The translations under genes were made by a program, and so were the position numbers. Below, piece by piece: positions 15,701 to 30,309 of a stretch of DNA of 64,000 nucleotides. The notes under the pieces were generated by a model. It searched no databases and was not told where the DNA came from. It worked only from the letters and a program-made list of their open reading frames with translations. The stretch comes from Eopsaltria australis (Eukaryota > Chordata > Aves > Passeriformes > Petroicidae). Every line of letters begins with the position of its first letter. Position 1 is the stretch's first letter. The stretch is taken from the NCBI GenBank assembly GCA_034509425.1, contig JAVTVJ010000667.1, positions 812,001 to 876,000 on the forward strand, written 5' to 3'.

Positions 15701-16909
15701 ATCTGTGCTTCAGATACCAAGATCTGGGAGATAGGCTGTCTGGGAAGCATATAGCTACCTGTGGGTATCAACAATCTGGCAGGGCAGAACTCCAGCTCTT
15801 ATTCCGTTTCAAAATCATAAAGTCTCTAGTACTAGGTACGGATCACCACAGTGTAAAAACAACATGAAACACGGAAGATGAGAGAATGCTACCAGCCCTC
15901 AACACTCGCCTCAGGGGAACTCCAGAATTCTACACAAGAGCTGTTGGGTAGGAACATCTCCTCTTCAGTCAGACAGAACACCATTCCAGCCTTGGTATAA
16001 AACACAGAGCAAATCTGCTTCTCCCATGCCATAGCTGACAGTACCATCTCACAGACAATCCTGCACTGAGTGCAGAGTTTTAGGGTAAAAAGCCTGTCCA
16101 GTTCATATTCTGCAGAGGCTGTTGTCAACTGCTTAGATGCTGCCTGCTGATTCTGGGTATTTTCATAATGTGGACAGTGTGGCTGGATTGTGCTACAAGG
16201 CACTAACTAGGATTAAGCACAGAAAGCTTCCAATGAATCTCCAGCCATTGATCCATTTGAATACTCAACATTACAATATGTTTCACCTTGTTTTAGTTTA
16301 AAAGTTCATGAAAAATTCAAAATATCTTATTTACCCAATAGTCCTTGACTGATTCTTCCACATTTAAGTTCGTAAATACATACATTATTTAGCCAATACT
16401 GCAGTTACAGAATAGCATATAAATATTCAGGAACTTTTTAATAAGTGCAGCTTTTTTTCAATACACCACAGTGGTTGCTTAGAAACATTTACTAGCAGGA
16501 TACCTGAAATTACAGTAAGAGAAACACCTTCAAAGAGTGAAGTAGTTGGATAAAATGGAAGAAAGGAGCAAAATACTAATTTTTCATTCTCCTCACACAC
16601 CTTGAAACAAATTATGATGCACAAGAAGATATACAGTATGCATTCACATATGAAAAATAGAAAGGGAAAAACTTAAAATGATAAGCTGAGGGAGCCAAGT
16701 TAAGAAATAAAAGAAAAATAATGACGGTCATTTCAAACCCTCAGTTCATAACTTGTCAGAAACAATAGCATCAGGAACAGACTTAGCCAAAGTTAATCTC
16801 TAAAATTGTTACTGAGTTTTAAATAAATAGCCTGACTTTCAAAAGCACAAGTTTCTTGCAAATGGCAAATTTGCCTTTATAGAGAAATTTTCTTCTTGCC
16901 TTTTTTTTC

Positions 16910-16931
16910 GGGGGGGGGGAAGGGGTGGGGG
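16910..16931 (+). repeat. G-rich run with G-quadruplex pattern
   Basis: A G10 run, AA, G4, T and G5 follow directly on a T8 stretch. The G-tracts satisfy the usual four-tract quadruplex pattern on the plus strand, so hinderin pre-mRNA would be C-rich here. Confidence 0.75.
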
Positions 16932-17624
16932 CACAGCAAGGCAAGGACCCATTTTCATATATACACACTTAACTCCAGTGATAATATCTGTGCCCCACCT
17001 CCCCCTGGCACACTCACATCAATCTGCCACACAGGACACAGGGACCACACATACAACCCAACATGTGGCCAAAACCCTCCTGTGCAAGACCACCTTTATT
17101 CCCTCACCTGTGACGACAACTTGATCTTTCAGAAGACCAAATTTAACATCATAGGAAAAAAAAGGCAGAACCAGCAAGCAAATTCTGTACTCTGGCACCT
17201 CCTTTTTCTACCATTTTGTTCTTTGCATTAAGGAAGCCAGTAACTCTTTTTCATCTGAAAAATACTACTAATTTTACATTAACACAGTAAGATAGGAAAA
17301 GGAGAAAATATGTAAGTGGCCCTAATTTATGTATGCAAGGCTTATGTAATGAACAGCAGTATGGCAAAACTAAAAGCATTTTATTAAAGTCTCTAGATAA
17401 TGCTTCTAAAGCTCATTATTCTTCCAGCAAATTAATATTCTATGTCTCACTAACACTATAAGCAAATGAACTGTTTTAGTTAAATTAATATTCATGTTAA
17501 CTGCACACAAAACCAACTAATTAAGTAGTTCTATAATATTAAGGACATATGTAAACAGAGTCTGTGATCAATTTTAAGACTAACAAAGTAAATCATACAG
17601 GATTTGTTGTGTGAATTTGGCTGG

Positions 17625-17715
17625 GTCTTCAGCAACCTGGTCTACTGGGAGGTGTCCCCGTCCAGGGGTCAGACCTAGATGATATTTCAGGGTCAAACCA
17701 TTTTGTAAGTCTGTG
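17625..17715 (+). mobile_element. CR1 LINE 3' tail fragment
   Basis: The words agcaacctggtctactggga, ggtgtccccgtcc and agatgatatttcagggtc follow the plus-sense CR1 3' end. It is short and diverged. Confidence 0.75.
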
Positions 17716-18240
17716 TTCAGTCAGAAAATAATTCCAACAAAAAGCTTAAGTAACCCAGGTACATTCTAAATATAAACCAAAACAGCAATATAGTACAGCT
17801 GATTAGTTTAAATCTACAAAAAATAAAAAAGGTCATAATAAACAATCTCTTCTTTATTTATCTATTCTTTGCCTACATAATAATAATTTAAGCAGAGCTT
17901 AGAATTCAATAACCAATTTTTAAAAAATTCTAAAGAAGTTTCCTCTTCACCTATTAATAAGTCTTCACAGAAATGTTAAGGCTGCTTTTTCTTCTTCATT
18001 TTTGCAACATCATCAAATTTACATGAAAAAAATCCCTAATGGTGATAACAAGAAAAGCTAAAGACCACAGCATAATTTCTTTGAGCTATGAAGTATCAGT
18101 ATTATTTGTTTCTTAATAATCTCATTAGAATTTTTCCCTAAGACATGTATCATGACAGTATTGGGGCATCTTTCAAAGGATATTTTCCTGATTGTAAAAT
18201 TAAGTTATATTTGGAACCTAAATTAATAATAGGTGCCTGG

Positions 18241-18260
18241 AAAAAAAAAAAAAAAAAAAA
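18241..18260 (+). repeat. A20 homopolymer
   Basis: A run of 20 A on the plus strand (poly-T on the sense strand of hinderin). No SINE body is recognised next to it. Confidence 0.95.
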
Positions 18261-21200
18261 GGAAAACCAGAAGCTTTTCTATTAGCAGCTCCTAGCAAAA
18301 GTAGAAAAATAAGCAGCACAAGTAGTCTAAGTGCATAACATGGTGCATCATGCACATCCCTTACTGTGAAAATGCAAATGAAATAACACAAATAAGAGCA
18401 AGGAAGTTGCATGTCACACACTCCAAAGCCAATGCCAGAATACAGACTGCCACTAGAAGCAGTTTAGGCACCATGCAGCAGCAAAGAAAACTCAAATACC
18501 GAGTGGATGCTGCAGAAGACACCAAAGGAGGTTACACATGGTGATTCTTCTCACATGAGCTTAGTCCCAGATTCTCTTTCAAAAGTTCAGAGGGTGCTTG
18601 AACACCCTGAACAGACACATCCCTGCCTCTATCAGCTGTCTTAAAATTGTCTGACTGATCTTAGGTCACCTGCCACCATCCTTGCTCTTATTAATCCTGA
18701 CTGCATATCTCAAACGTTTCTGAAGCCATCAGTCACAGGCTTTTGCTGCTTTCACATTAGTCATGTCCAGCCTAACCTCCTTTTCCAAGTCTTGCTTTCC
18801 AGACACGTTCCAGATCTCACTTTCCCAATACACACTCCATTTACAATTTTCCCTTTATCTTTTATGTAAACTTCACTATCAGAAAGTGATTTTTTTCCCC
18901 ACCACTTTCTCATCTTCATAGTTGTAAGATGCTTTCAGTGAGGAGGGCAACAAAAGAGTGGGAGCAGCTGTTACTGGATTATCCAGTTCAGCCCAACTGG
19001 GCAAATTTTAGTAAGACTCACAAGAGATGTCATCCCAGCATGCATACCTTAACACCACTAAGTGTCGTATCTCCTAAGAGCAGCAGCACTGAACTTTCCA
19101 GTTTATTATAAACAGAAGAGCTCATTATAAGCAAAGCAAAGTTTTGATCCTCTTTCAGATTTGGAACACTTTGTTTGAAACTCTTTGGATCAAGTTTCTT
19201 TTGACAGAAGTCAGTCTGAAGTGTAAATGTCACGAGACAAACCTAGGCAAAACAGCTACTTTTGACCAAATTATAGCATAATATGATAGGCCTAAATACT
19301 GCTTTAGGAAGAAGGTGTAGACCAGCTGACTACTTGAAATCCCTAATTTTCCTTAGTTCTGTGATACTGAGATTTGGCAACCCTGACAACAGGCTGGACT
19401 ATTTATGGTTCACAGCATGCTCATCACTGGTGTTCCTCATTAACAGCATGCCCTAGTACTAAGTACTCAATTTTCAAAATTTCACCTGCTAAGGAAGGGT
19501 AGAATTGACTTCAAAACCTGCATGAAATTTTAGTTGTTGTTGTTCCCTACCCAGGCAGCACTGAGCAGTTCCAAAGCAAATGCTGGAGCTTGGGCTGCAG
19601 ACAGATGCTGTTTTTCAAATACTGCTAAGTTACTCAAAGTTCTGTAGTGAGATCGTTGCATACCAGCCATTTCCCTACCCCCAAAGCTTCTGTCATAGTT
19701 CATCAGCAACAGAGTTGAACAGAGGGGTTTTCACAGCTTCTCAGGGGAAAAAAATCAACTGCAGCAAAATAAGGATGGATTTTCCACAAAGTAGGGATTT
19801 CAATCACCAAACAATACTTCTCCTGCAGGAATCTCAAGGAAAAATACAACAGAAATACATGTTGCTGAAAAAAAACCCCACACAGCCCCCATGGTAAGTG
19901 AACTAAACCCTTATCAAGCTGAAATTGCACTTTTCTGGATAGCTGCAGCTATATCAGAAGCACCAATTTATTACTGCAGGATAGTTTTAAATACTGCAGT
20001 GAAGAAAGTAATCTTATAGAGAATAAATTAGCTATGTGGAACAAAAGAAAAAGGCAAAATTGATTTTAAGAGACCTGAAGACTTTTTTCTTATGGTATTA
20101 TATCCCTGATATCTTATTTGCAAGTGAACACTACAATCCAGAAGAACTTAAAGAATTTCAGGTTGCTGTACTTGAAACAGCTATAATCTGTATTCAACCT
20201 CAGGAAGTCGTTTCTACTATTCCTTGTCTCTGCAACAAGCTTTAAAAAATTAAGTGATCAGAGTTACATTGCAGATCTTGAATCATTCATGTATGATAGG
20301 CAAGTATTGCAGTAGTTAAAATTACATTGTTTTAAATTATAACCTTGTTTTATATATCTAGGTTTTACAGAGTTTTATGAAGTGTAAAATTGCATGCATT
20401 AACCTTCTGCCATGTCTACCAGACTTGTGGAAAAGTGTTCATGCTTGTGCAATCTATTTCTGGTGAAGAAAAGAAAAATAAAGGGAAGAAACCCCAAACA
20501 ACAAAACAAGCAAGCATGTCTACTTTCCATTAGCCAAATAAACTGCATAGGAACTAGTGAAGGCTTTGTGTGGATTAATAATAAAAAGTCAGGAACATGC
20601 ATCCCACCCACATTCATGAGATGACTGAATACACAAGATGTAATATACAACAAAATACTGTCTTCAGTGAAACCAATGTCAAAGAGTTCTTGCCACATCT
20701 AATGGCTCTTGAAATACCTCAGATCTAATAGTTGCCAATAACAATTCACAGCCAACTAAGTTTGTTGATGTGTACATTATTTAGGACAAACAGACAAAAT
20801 TCCTTCTAGAAAAGTAAGTGCCACTGTGCTAAAAGGGATGTTCCAGGTCATCAGGGGCAATGCTCTCCTGACAGAGACCACATATCACTGAACGCCTTTC
20901 CTTAGCCAAGCAAGTTCCATCTTAAAGAAAGCACTGTTTTTATTAAGACTCCCAGTGCTAAATTGTGAAGTAGGATTGTCTGAATTTTCAAGAACCCACC
21001 TCTAAATTCATGTTTAAGTTCCTGAATTATCACTATTTCTGTTTCAACACTGGCCTACGGCTTGAACAGCCTCTTTTCGTCACTAACTTCATTTTTAACT
21101 TGAACAAGGGATGGCTCAGGACTGAAAACAGTACTGCACACTAGGCTCCATCTTGCTTTTTGAAACAGCATTACTACCCTCCCTATTGGCAATGCAGCTA

Positions 21201-21932
21201 CCAATGAATCACACACTGTTTGCTTTTCCTGTAGTTGCAGCCCCGTCTCTTCCCTATCCCACTGCAGCCAACCCTTAGCTTCTGAGATATTTAACAGCAA
21301 AGCATCAATATCAGAGAATTGGAAGAGAAATGACAAAGAGAATTTTGTAAAGGTCTGTCACACCACAGAAAGGAAAATTGTAATTCCTGCAATAGTGACT
21401 TGGCATGTGATATTCCAGGAATGGCACTAAGCACACCCAGCTTAAAGAAATGCAAGTCATAATCTGCAAGAAAAGAGAATCTAACTGTTTCTATAAACAA
21501 ACAAAAAAACCAACCCTACACCAAACAAAAAGTCTAAACTAAACCTCCTAGTACATATATTTAATTTATATCCATTTAGTGTAGATTCTCTTTCTTGGGA
21601 CATGGAGAAAAATGGAATACCATGCAAATTTTAGACCTAAATTACAACCACCTAACGGAATTATTAAAAAAAAAATCTATAATCATATTTTAATGTGCAA
21701 ATTCCTTATTGTCATTTTCAGTTGATAAATATCTATTTCATAGCAAAACAACATCATAGGAACAGCTGGATAGCAGTTTTAAGCTCAAATGAACCAGTGT
21801 CACATGCTGACAAGCCATCTCTCTGATTGCTTTTGAATGGCAGCACATGCAGATTTATTCTATGCCATAAATTAGAACAATTATTTCTCTGTACTTCACT
21901 TTTTATTTCAGTGAGCCACTGCACATATTTTT

Positions 21933-22161
<229 letters not shown>

Positions 22162-23584
22162 TTAGTCAGGTTAGTTACTCACAATGTTTATTTTAATATA
22201 TTACACAGGAGAATGAGTATGACTTTATGCAATACATCTTTTTTTTTTTTTCAAAAACACTGGTCTCAGAGTACACAACACATTAATGGGTAGCATGAAA
22301 GAACAAAGTAAGGACCTGAACCCACAATCAGGTTTGTCCAGTCAGATTCCCTGCAGCCATAATGAAGATTCATTGGGATACTTACAAACCTAGGACATGA
22401 AGACAGAAAACTCATATGGGAGAGCTTCACTGACGTGACAGGAAGAAAATGCTGGAAAACTTTTCTGTTTCTTAATCTATAAACTAATCCTTCTTTCACC
22501 TTTACTGGTCAAATACAAGTCCAGGAAATAATCATTTTTCTTGTTAGCTTTCTCCAAACAAAACAGCTTGTCCTTTTCTGAGGATTTTCAAATATCAAGC
22601 TGCAGGAGTAAATTTTCCTTTCTGTCTGGGGCATGGCACCCTGTATCTTGCTGCTCAGTGTAAATAATTGGATCAAGATTAAAAGGTGACAATGTGAGAA
22701 AGGCTTAAAATGATCATTTATTCTGCACCTCAAGAGCAGGCTGTAAAAACAATTATTCTGGTATCACGTAGGCAAGAAGATCATTATGCACAGATGATCC
22801 TGTAACTATGCTAAAAAACGTGGCTTGGAAATCATGGTTCTATAAAAACCCCACAAAAATATTAAGCAATGAGCTTAGACTAATAAATATTATTGCTCTG
22901 CACTTAGGCAATTTCTGTTGCTGAAGGCTCTTAAAGTTCAGTCTTTTATGATGATGAAACAGCTGCCACAACACAGGTGACAGGAGACCAAAGTAATACA
23001 ACTTTTAGAAAACTCTGATTTTAACTTCCTTTAAGTGGAACAACCTTGTAGGAAGAGGAAAGAGGAGGAAAAAAATTAAATATACATATAAGTATTAGAC
23101 TAAGCCTTCCACTCATCCCATCAGACTCATATTCTTAAAAGAATGTTTCATTCAAGGACTGAGCCATACATTTGATATCATTTTCTCCCTTAAGAGGGCA
23201 CAGATTTGTTTTGATCTTCCAGTGGAAAAGTCATAAATATCACAACTGGGTCACTCCCCTGGGGTGAACTATAGACAAGCAGTATTCCCCAACTCCAAGA
23301 TCAACCCACAGCCTTTCCCATATCAGCTCAAGCAGACTGCATGAAGTTGGAAATAATAATACTGAAACTCACACTTTTTCTCTATAAACCTAGAGGGAGA
23401 CAAACAGCAGATACCATATAATCAAATTCTTTAAATTAGGGCAGTTTGAAAGCTTGGATCAAACTATTAATTGTAAAGTTGCTAAAGTACAGGAAAGAAA
23501 AAGACACGGATTTAGTGTAAAAGCATTCCACTAGTCAAATGAGAAAGGTCTCTCTCACAACCTTGGGCCCAGCCTGGGAAGGTG

Positions 23585-24150
23585 TGATGAGTTAACCCCT
23601 TCCTAGGCCCCTTCCCCTCCACTCACAAGCTGTGAAAAGGGTTGTGTGCACAGCACTAAAGAAACGTGGCAAAGGGAACTACCTGTATAAACTCTGGACC
23701 CACACCAACATCTCTGCTCTCCTTAAGCTAAGCAGCCAACAAACTTTTGAGGAATATCTGCCACACATCCTTGCAGTAACAGCCACAGCACATTTGCCAC
23801 AGGCTGCAGACAGAGACTTTCATATCTAGCCATGGCCCATTTGCTTCCTCTGAGTCCAGTGCAACCACCTAAGTGACTACAGCACGTATGACCTTCCTTC
23901 ACAAAATCAGTGAAAGACGCAAAAACAAAGAAAGTCAACTAGAAAACCACAATGAACACCACAGTGACCATGTGGATGAAAGACAGGAAAGAAACAAGAG
24001 CAGAGCAGGCAACTGGAAAGAGAGAACAAGTACCAACGAGTACCACCTCCAGGATACTATGAAAGGAAGGAAGCTTGCTCAGTAACTTGCAGGAGAAGTG
24101 GGGCAACAAACGCTGGGCCATGCTGGCACCCAACAGCACTAAAATTGAAC
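23585..24150 (+). other. Unassigned LTR-like stretch
   Basis: It begins TGTGATGAGTTAACCCC, reminiscent of some avian ERV LTR starts, and has a TATA-like tgtataaactctgg about 100 bp in. The rest does not match a family I can name, no right end or target duplication was found, and there is no retroviral gene nearby. Treat as a guess. Confidence 0.25.
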
Positions 24151-27100
24151 AGTCTAAGAAAAAAAAGGCATGAAAGAACAGAGCACTAGAAAAATCAGAC
24201 TAAACCTAGCAGGCTTTACTCATCTCTTAGATTCTGTGATTTGTTGCTTATATCAGTGTGCATCACATTCCCGTGCTGTGTTTGTATTTAACACAGATCA
24301 CAGCAAGCTGTCACACTCCCAGACACATGAATATATTGTGCCACATTTCTTACGCAGTAAATGACTGAGAACAGTAAGTGATCTCAGAAGAAATGTGGCA
24401 GTATGTGTTTATGTATCACAAAGCAGGAGACAGCCCATAAAGGGCAGGCAAGACACAAAAGACAGTTACTCACAGGAGGTGGCAAAAGGAAGTTAGAGAA
24501 AAGGAATACAAGAATGCCATCAGATTATGCTGGATTTATGTCACTTCCTATAAATAGCTCAGTGAGATTTTTTTTTATATAAACTTATTTCTTTGCCTGC
24601 TGGCAGTAGAGAACAGATGATTTTTAGCAGAACTATGGACTGATGCTGTACAAGAACATTACAAGGCTCATAGAATGCTCCTCAAAAGTATTTTCACCCT
24701 CTATTCACCCACTTGGGTCAGAAAAGAGCAGCGAAAGAATGAAGGCACAACGACAACGGGCACAACTGCTCCACTGAACAACATGCAGGTATCCAGCTCC
24801 ATTGTCTTTGCTTCCAGGACCAAACAGAGGAGTGACAGCAGAGAGAAAAGATGATGAATCAGTAGAACTATTCCTTCAATTTAGTGTCTACAACATTTTC
24901 TTGTATGCAATTCACATTCATCTACCTTGTGCCAGAGAACATGCACCATCTTTGTTCAAAATTTGTTTAAAATTCAACAGTTCAAAGCCTATACAATTCT
25001 AGATGCATTTTAAGAAATATTTTAATTTTATTTTATAGGAGCCTCTTTAGAAAAACTCATAATGCAAATACATTGACAAATAACCCTCCTAGGATCTCTG
25101 CCTTAAGGTTAAAATTAATTCCAAGTTCACCAGTTCCAATTATTATTGTGTGCTCCCAAGTCCACTGCTGATACTAGTATTTCTGTCTAATCTGAAGAAG
25201 GAATTGATCAAGGAGTTTGCTGATGACACTGACTCATTCCACTGAGTAAGCAGGACTGATGCTCTCCAGGTGGAATTTTTGAAGCACTGCACAAGTCAAC
25301 AGTACTTCAAGTTTTATTTGTTTAATGAAAAACTGACATGCACAAGAAAGAGCCATGATAATACTAACATCAACACTACACTAGGGACAGAACTCAGCTC
25401 TTTTTGACTGAAGGCAGAGCTGAAAAAGCAAATTAAAAACAGTGTCTTCCATTTTTTTAGATTTTAAAAAATGAGCTTTTACCAAGAGAAATCTGAAATG
25501 TAACAGGAACATTGTGGCTCAGCTACTTAAGACAGAAGACAAACTAAACAAAAAAACAGAGATACAGACACTGGGAACTTCACTAATCAGTCCTACACTC
25601 TTTTAGTAAACACCAATCTGATATTAGTCTGCCAACTGGCTAGCAAAGATGAAAATAGTTTCATGACCATTCCTGAAAACCACAAGTTTTAAATTCCAGG
25701 CAAAGAAAGGCATCTGGAATAGGGAAGACCACCATGAAGGGGGTGGGGGGATGGAAAGAAAGAAACAGAAATTTTGTCCAAGGATCAGGATTCACAAACC
25801 TGATATATTTTACTCAAGTATCATATGCAATTTGTACATATTAGAAAAAAATAACAAAAAACCACTATGGGCCCAAAACCTAATTGAAATTGCAACACAA
25901 TGGATAAATTTTATGATATGCAACCTGCAAAATACAAAGCTCAATTTCACAGCATGAATTTATAGCTACAAATGACTTTTTAAGCACAGAAAGTAAGTGT
26001 GATTGGTGATACAAGAACCCTGGGCATGCTTTACCTATCAACACAAAGTAATTTCCAGACAAGCTTAGGGATATCTCATTTGCAGTCTGACTGCCTGACC
26101 AATTAAGAAAACTGCAGCACAAAATTGCTCCTAAAGTAACACACAGAAAAAGAGAAAAGATTTTGATGTTAAAGACAAGTAACAATTTGGTTAAATATGA
26201 AGTAGTGTAACCCAGGAAAGAAGGCAGCACATGAGGCCAAACACACAAGATTTTAAATACAAACCACAGGCAAGTTCTCCTTCAAAGATCTTAAGGACCG
26301 GAAGAAAAACAGCAGATTTACACCATAATAGCCTTACTGAAACCTCTGTAATGGTTTCCAGTTCTGTAACCAAATCAACATTCTGCTTTGATGCCCATTT
26401 TCACCCTTTGTTAGAAAATTTCTATTTTAGTTGGTCAATTTCGACTTCATATCAGAGACAGTAGAAAAGAGTAGTATCCAAAACTGCTAGCACTCTACAA
26501 AGGGTTTAGGAATCCAGGGTCTTGGGAAGAGGGAAGCATTTTCTCAGTAAGGGATAAAGGGTTGTCTGAAGGCTGTTTTAGCTGCCAGTTACAAGTCATT
26601 CTGGGTATGCCAGTGATCTTAGCCACAAAAACACTAATATATAGTAGCAAAAAACGTGCTGTATCTCATTTGGAAAGGGAAATCACTCCCTCCCATGGGT
26701 GCATAAGGGGATTATGACACCTTTCTACCTAAACTGCTTTTGAAGATTTGTTTGCAAAGACAACAGGAAGCCAGCTTTCTCCATGTTTCTCTTATTTGAA
26801 GAAAGAAAGGACGCAAAATAGTCAGATACCAATTTTCACCACTAAAAACAAAAATTAAACTTTCACGAACCATTCTACATCACTTAGTCAATGCCTCTGC
26901 TCACTCAAAAGGCAGATTTCATATGTGAGCTGTACCAGCATCTGTGATCAAGGGAGAAGTATTTAGGATGTACCTGCCATGATAGGAGCCCCAAAGTCGC
27001 AGAAGTTTGGCTATATATCAGTTAGGAGTGAAGTGAATACTTGCAAGCACACACACATTCAATCTCTCTGCTAAGGGGTTATGATCCTCTCCATCCAGCC

Positions 27101-29179
27101 AAATGCCAAGACAGAGAGAGCTCTCAAAATCTCCATATCACCTGAAGTATTTCACTCAAGAATACTTCATAATCATTCTCAGTGTGGTGTCTAGCAAGCC
27201 CTTAATGTTCAACAGTCAACTGGCTACATCCCAGCGGGCCCTGAGCTGCTCCTTCTCAGAAGAGGCTAATGTGTCCTGACACTGGCAGCGACTGCGAGCA
27301 CAAGAATCCTTCTGTGTCTTCACCATGTCACTGCTCATCTCATTACATAAGCTGATGACTGCTTCAGGAGCATCCTGCAGGAATAAAAGCTCAGAGAGAG
27401 TCTTCTTTGCCTTTCGTGAAATGACTTTGCTTATAGGGAGAGACAAAATTTGCTCTTACTGTGCCACCTTCACCACCACGCAAGTAGGACCTCACAGAAA
27501 ACATGAAGGTGCCAGGCTGGTTCTCTTGGAAAACAACGACTGATCACACTCAAGAATACCCTATTTATTCACAAAGCACTTTGGTATTCATGGGCATGAC
27601 TCATTCCTCTCAGGAAATTCCTCTACAAAAGCAATTTTAAAAGAATCTGCTGACACAATAAATTAAAAAGCTCAAATTTGCGACATTCGAGTATTTTAAA
27701 CTTTGGCTTCAGTCTGCCACTTTGATTTCACCTTAAAAGGATACATTCCAAGAAGGGCAAGATAATGGTTAGATTTACAGGTAGTAGCACAGACCAAAAA
27801 CTACGATTATGTAGCCTAGAAAGGAGGATTAGAAGGGATACAGTTGAGTCCTTTCTTTTGACCCTGTCTCAAAACCCAATTCCATGTAGTTTCGAATAGC
27901 TAACTAGGTGATTTCAGCCACTGGAATCCCCAGCAGCAGATCTTTACAGCCTAGAAGCTCTTTCTTTTTCAGAGGAAATGCTATTAAAATAGGCAGCATC
28001 AGAATTTACTCATACCAAGACAAAGTCTGAAACTTCAGCAAATTAACAAATGCACTGGCACACACACCCTCAATGTTCAAAAGTGCAGTGAGAGTGAGAG
28101 TTGGAGGAAGAGAAGTAAAAAATAAGAGGAAGAAAAGTACAGGACAGCTCTCTTCTTCAGCAATCACAGAAACTGGGGAAGGATCACTACCCTGAACTCT
28201 TCAAGCAAGACCTGGCTGAAATTCAAGCCCCAGGAGTCAATCGTATTTTGCCACTGGTTTCCACACAAATAGAATTGTACCACTTCACAAGAGCCTTCAT
28301 GCAGCTACTTACTGACCAATCTATTTCTGTCCACCATCCTGCAACAAACACGCACAAATTAGCCTCAACTACCATTCATAAATTGTAGCAAAATAAGGAA
28401 CAGAGAGGTACAGGCCAAGTGAGACCTTTATTATTCCAAGTATTTACTGCAGGACAGCATTTCTGTAAAACTTTGAGCATTGTGCTGTCCCTTTTTCTTC
28501 TCCAAAGTAGAAAAGAATGTTCTACTGCTTGTAAAAACTCTCTATCATTGCACAACTAAGGATGAAAATTATGGAGAGTTTTAAAAAAGTGACGAGGTGA
28601 GCGGAATTAAAGTTCAACTTCCCTATTACTCTGCAAAGGACTTTTAATTACATCCAATAAAAATATGATTAGGTTTAAAAATAAAAGAGAACTAAGTATA
28701 AAATAATAGTGTTCCACTAATTTTACTTTTCAAAATTAATGTTGCTGCACCTTCTATTTTTCTTCAAAGAAATGTCAGGCAGAAATATCAAACTGTCCTC
28801 AGGGAAAAATCACAGCATCTGAGATTTAAGAAGAATCCCATGCTCGAATGAATTAGTGTACTACTATTCACTAGGGAGCAGTGTATTATGAGGAACAATG
28901 TAATAAAAGGCTTTTTTTAATATTAGAATATACCTCTATATATCAAGAGTGGCAACAGTGTCCGAATAGCTCCAACATCTGACAATTTGTAATCAGGCTT
29001 TCCACCAATCTATTCTTTATGACAGTCTTAACTATACATTTTCTAACACAAGGCATGATAAAATAGAGGTTGCAAGCATGAAGAACTTCAGAAATTACTA
29101 AAATACTGTATGGCAAGAAATCCTGTATTAGTACAAATTATTAGCAGGTAAAATGGTCCACTGGATAAGGATGATCAGA

Positions 29180-29325
29180 GGGAAAATATTCCTAGCTGCA
29201 CCAGAGAGTTATTGCACGACCTTGAGCAAGTCACTTAATTTCCCTAATTTTCCAAATTTTCCTATATAAAATGAAAAAGGACAGTAATACTTGCCAATTA
29301 TTGCACAGACATAAGGGATCTATGT
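29180..29325 (+). mobile_element. MIR SINE relic
   Basis: The stretch acgaccttgagcaagtcact, then taatttccctaa, tataaaatgaaaaagg and acagtaatacttgcc, follows the MIR core and 3' region (gaccttgggcaagtcactta, then tcctcatctgtaaaatg). Old mammalian-wide-type SINE copies like this survive in birds at low number. Ends are approximate. Confidence 0.75.
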
Positions 29326-30192
29326 CAAAGAGCATTTCATTATCACTAGAGAACCTACATTTTGTTCTAGAAAAACTTTGCCTTTAAAAATTCTAAGTAT
29401 GTACAATAACTTTTAGCCCAAAGGACCTGAGATCATCTCACAAGACCCTTCCCACTGATGTGGCAAAGCCTGCCAAAGGCCCATTTGCTCCCCCTCATTT
29501 TTACAGCCACTCTGTAAGAAACAGATTTCTGAGGTGTTAGGGACAGAGAGTAGAACAAAAATCTCTTCACTTGAATTCAATCTCTTTTTCACATCCTTTA
29601 CCTTTAAGAATGTAAGTAGCACTGAAACAAAACTTAGAAAAAGATTTTTGCTAAAGCTGAGAAACTTGCACTATTTCTACCTCTCCTTTCAAGGAACAGG
29701 TAGAAGCTGAGGAAATTAAGGGAAGCAATAAGAAGTTTGGCTAGGTAAGTAAAAATTACACAGGTAAATCATTATCAACGTGTTTCAGCCACAAGATCAG
29801 CAATGCACCTTTAACGTGGCCTTGCATATAAAAGTTTACCACTGCCAAATAATAAGCACTACAAAGTTTCATAGCAACCAAGTCTGTCATTTCCAAAAGC
29901 AGAGTGTGTTTATTTATAGCACTTGATACACACAAATAAAATCCTAGGCCTGTCATTAGGTTATTACGGATGAAGTACTGCTGGTCATGAAATCTTGGCC
30001 TTTGTTTTAAATATATATTTAGGGGCTCAGGAAGCAAGGAAAAACCAACCAGGCTGCTTCACACCTCTTCCAGCAAGAAAAATTGCCTTGTGCAAATATT
30101 CAGGTTTTTAATGCAGTTCTACATCGCTTGATGTTAATTAGAGAAACGACTCTCTTTAAACTTAATGCATTTTCAGGTGATGCTTCTTCTTA

Positions 30193-30309
<117 letters not shown>

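Noticed and set aside
21055..21336. Minus-strand 93-codon frame containing GLQLQEKQ, considered as hinderin exon 6
   Set aside because: The LQLQ match is coincidental: the bases before it do not form an AC or AG acceptor in the right phase, there is no U12 branch site upstream, and the rest does not resemble hinderin.
25200..25240. gagtttgctgatgacactga as a CR1 reverse-transcriptase active-site piece
   Set aside because: The similarity is only about 20 bases and the flanks do not continue it.
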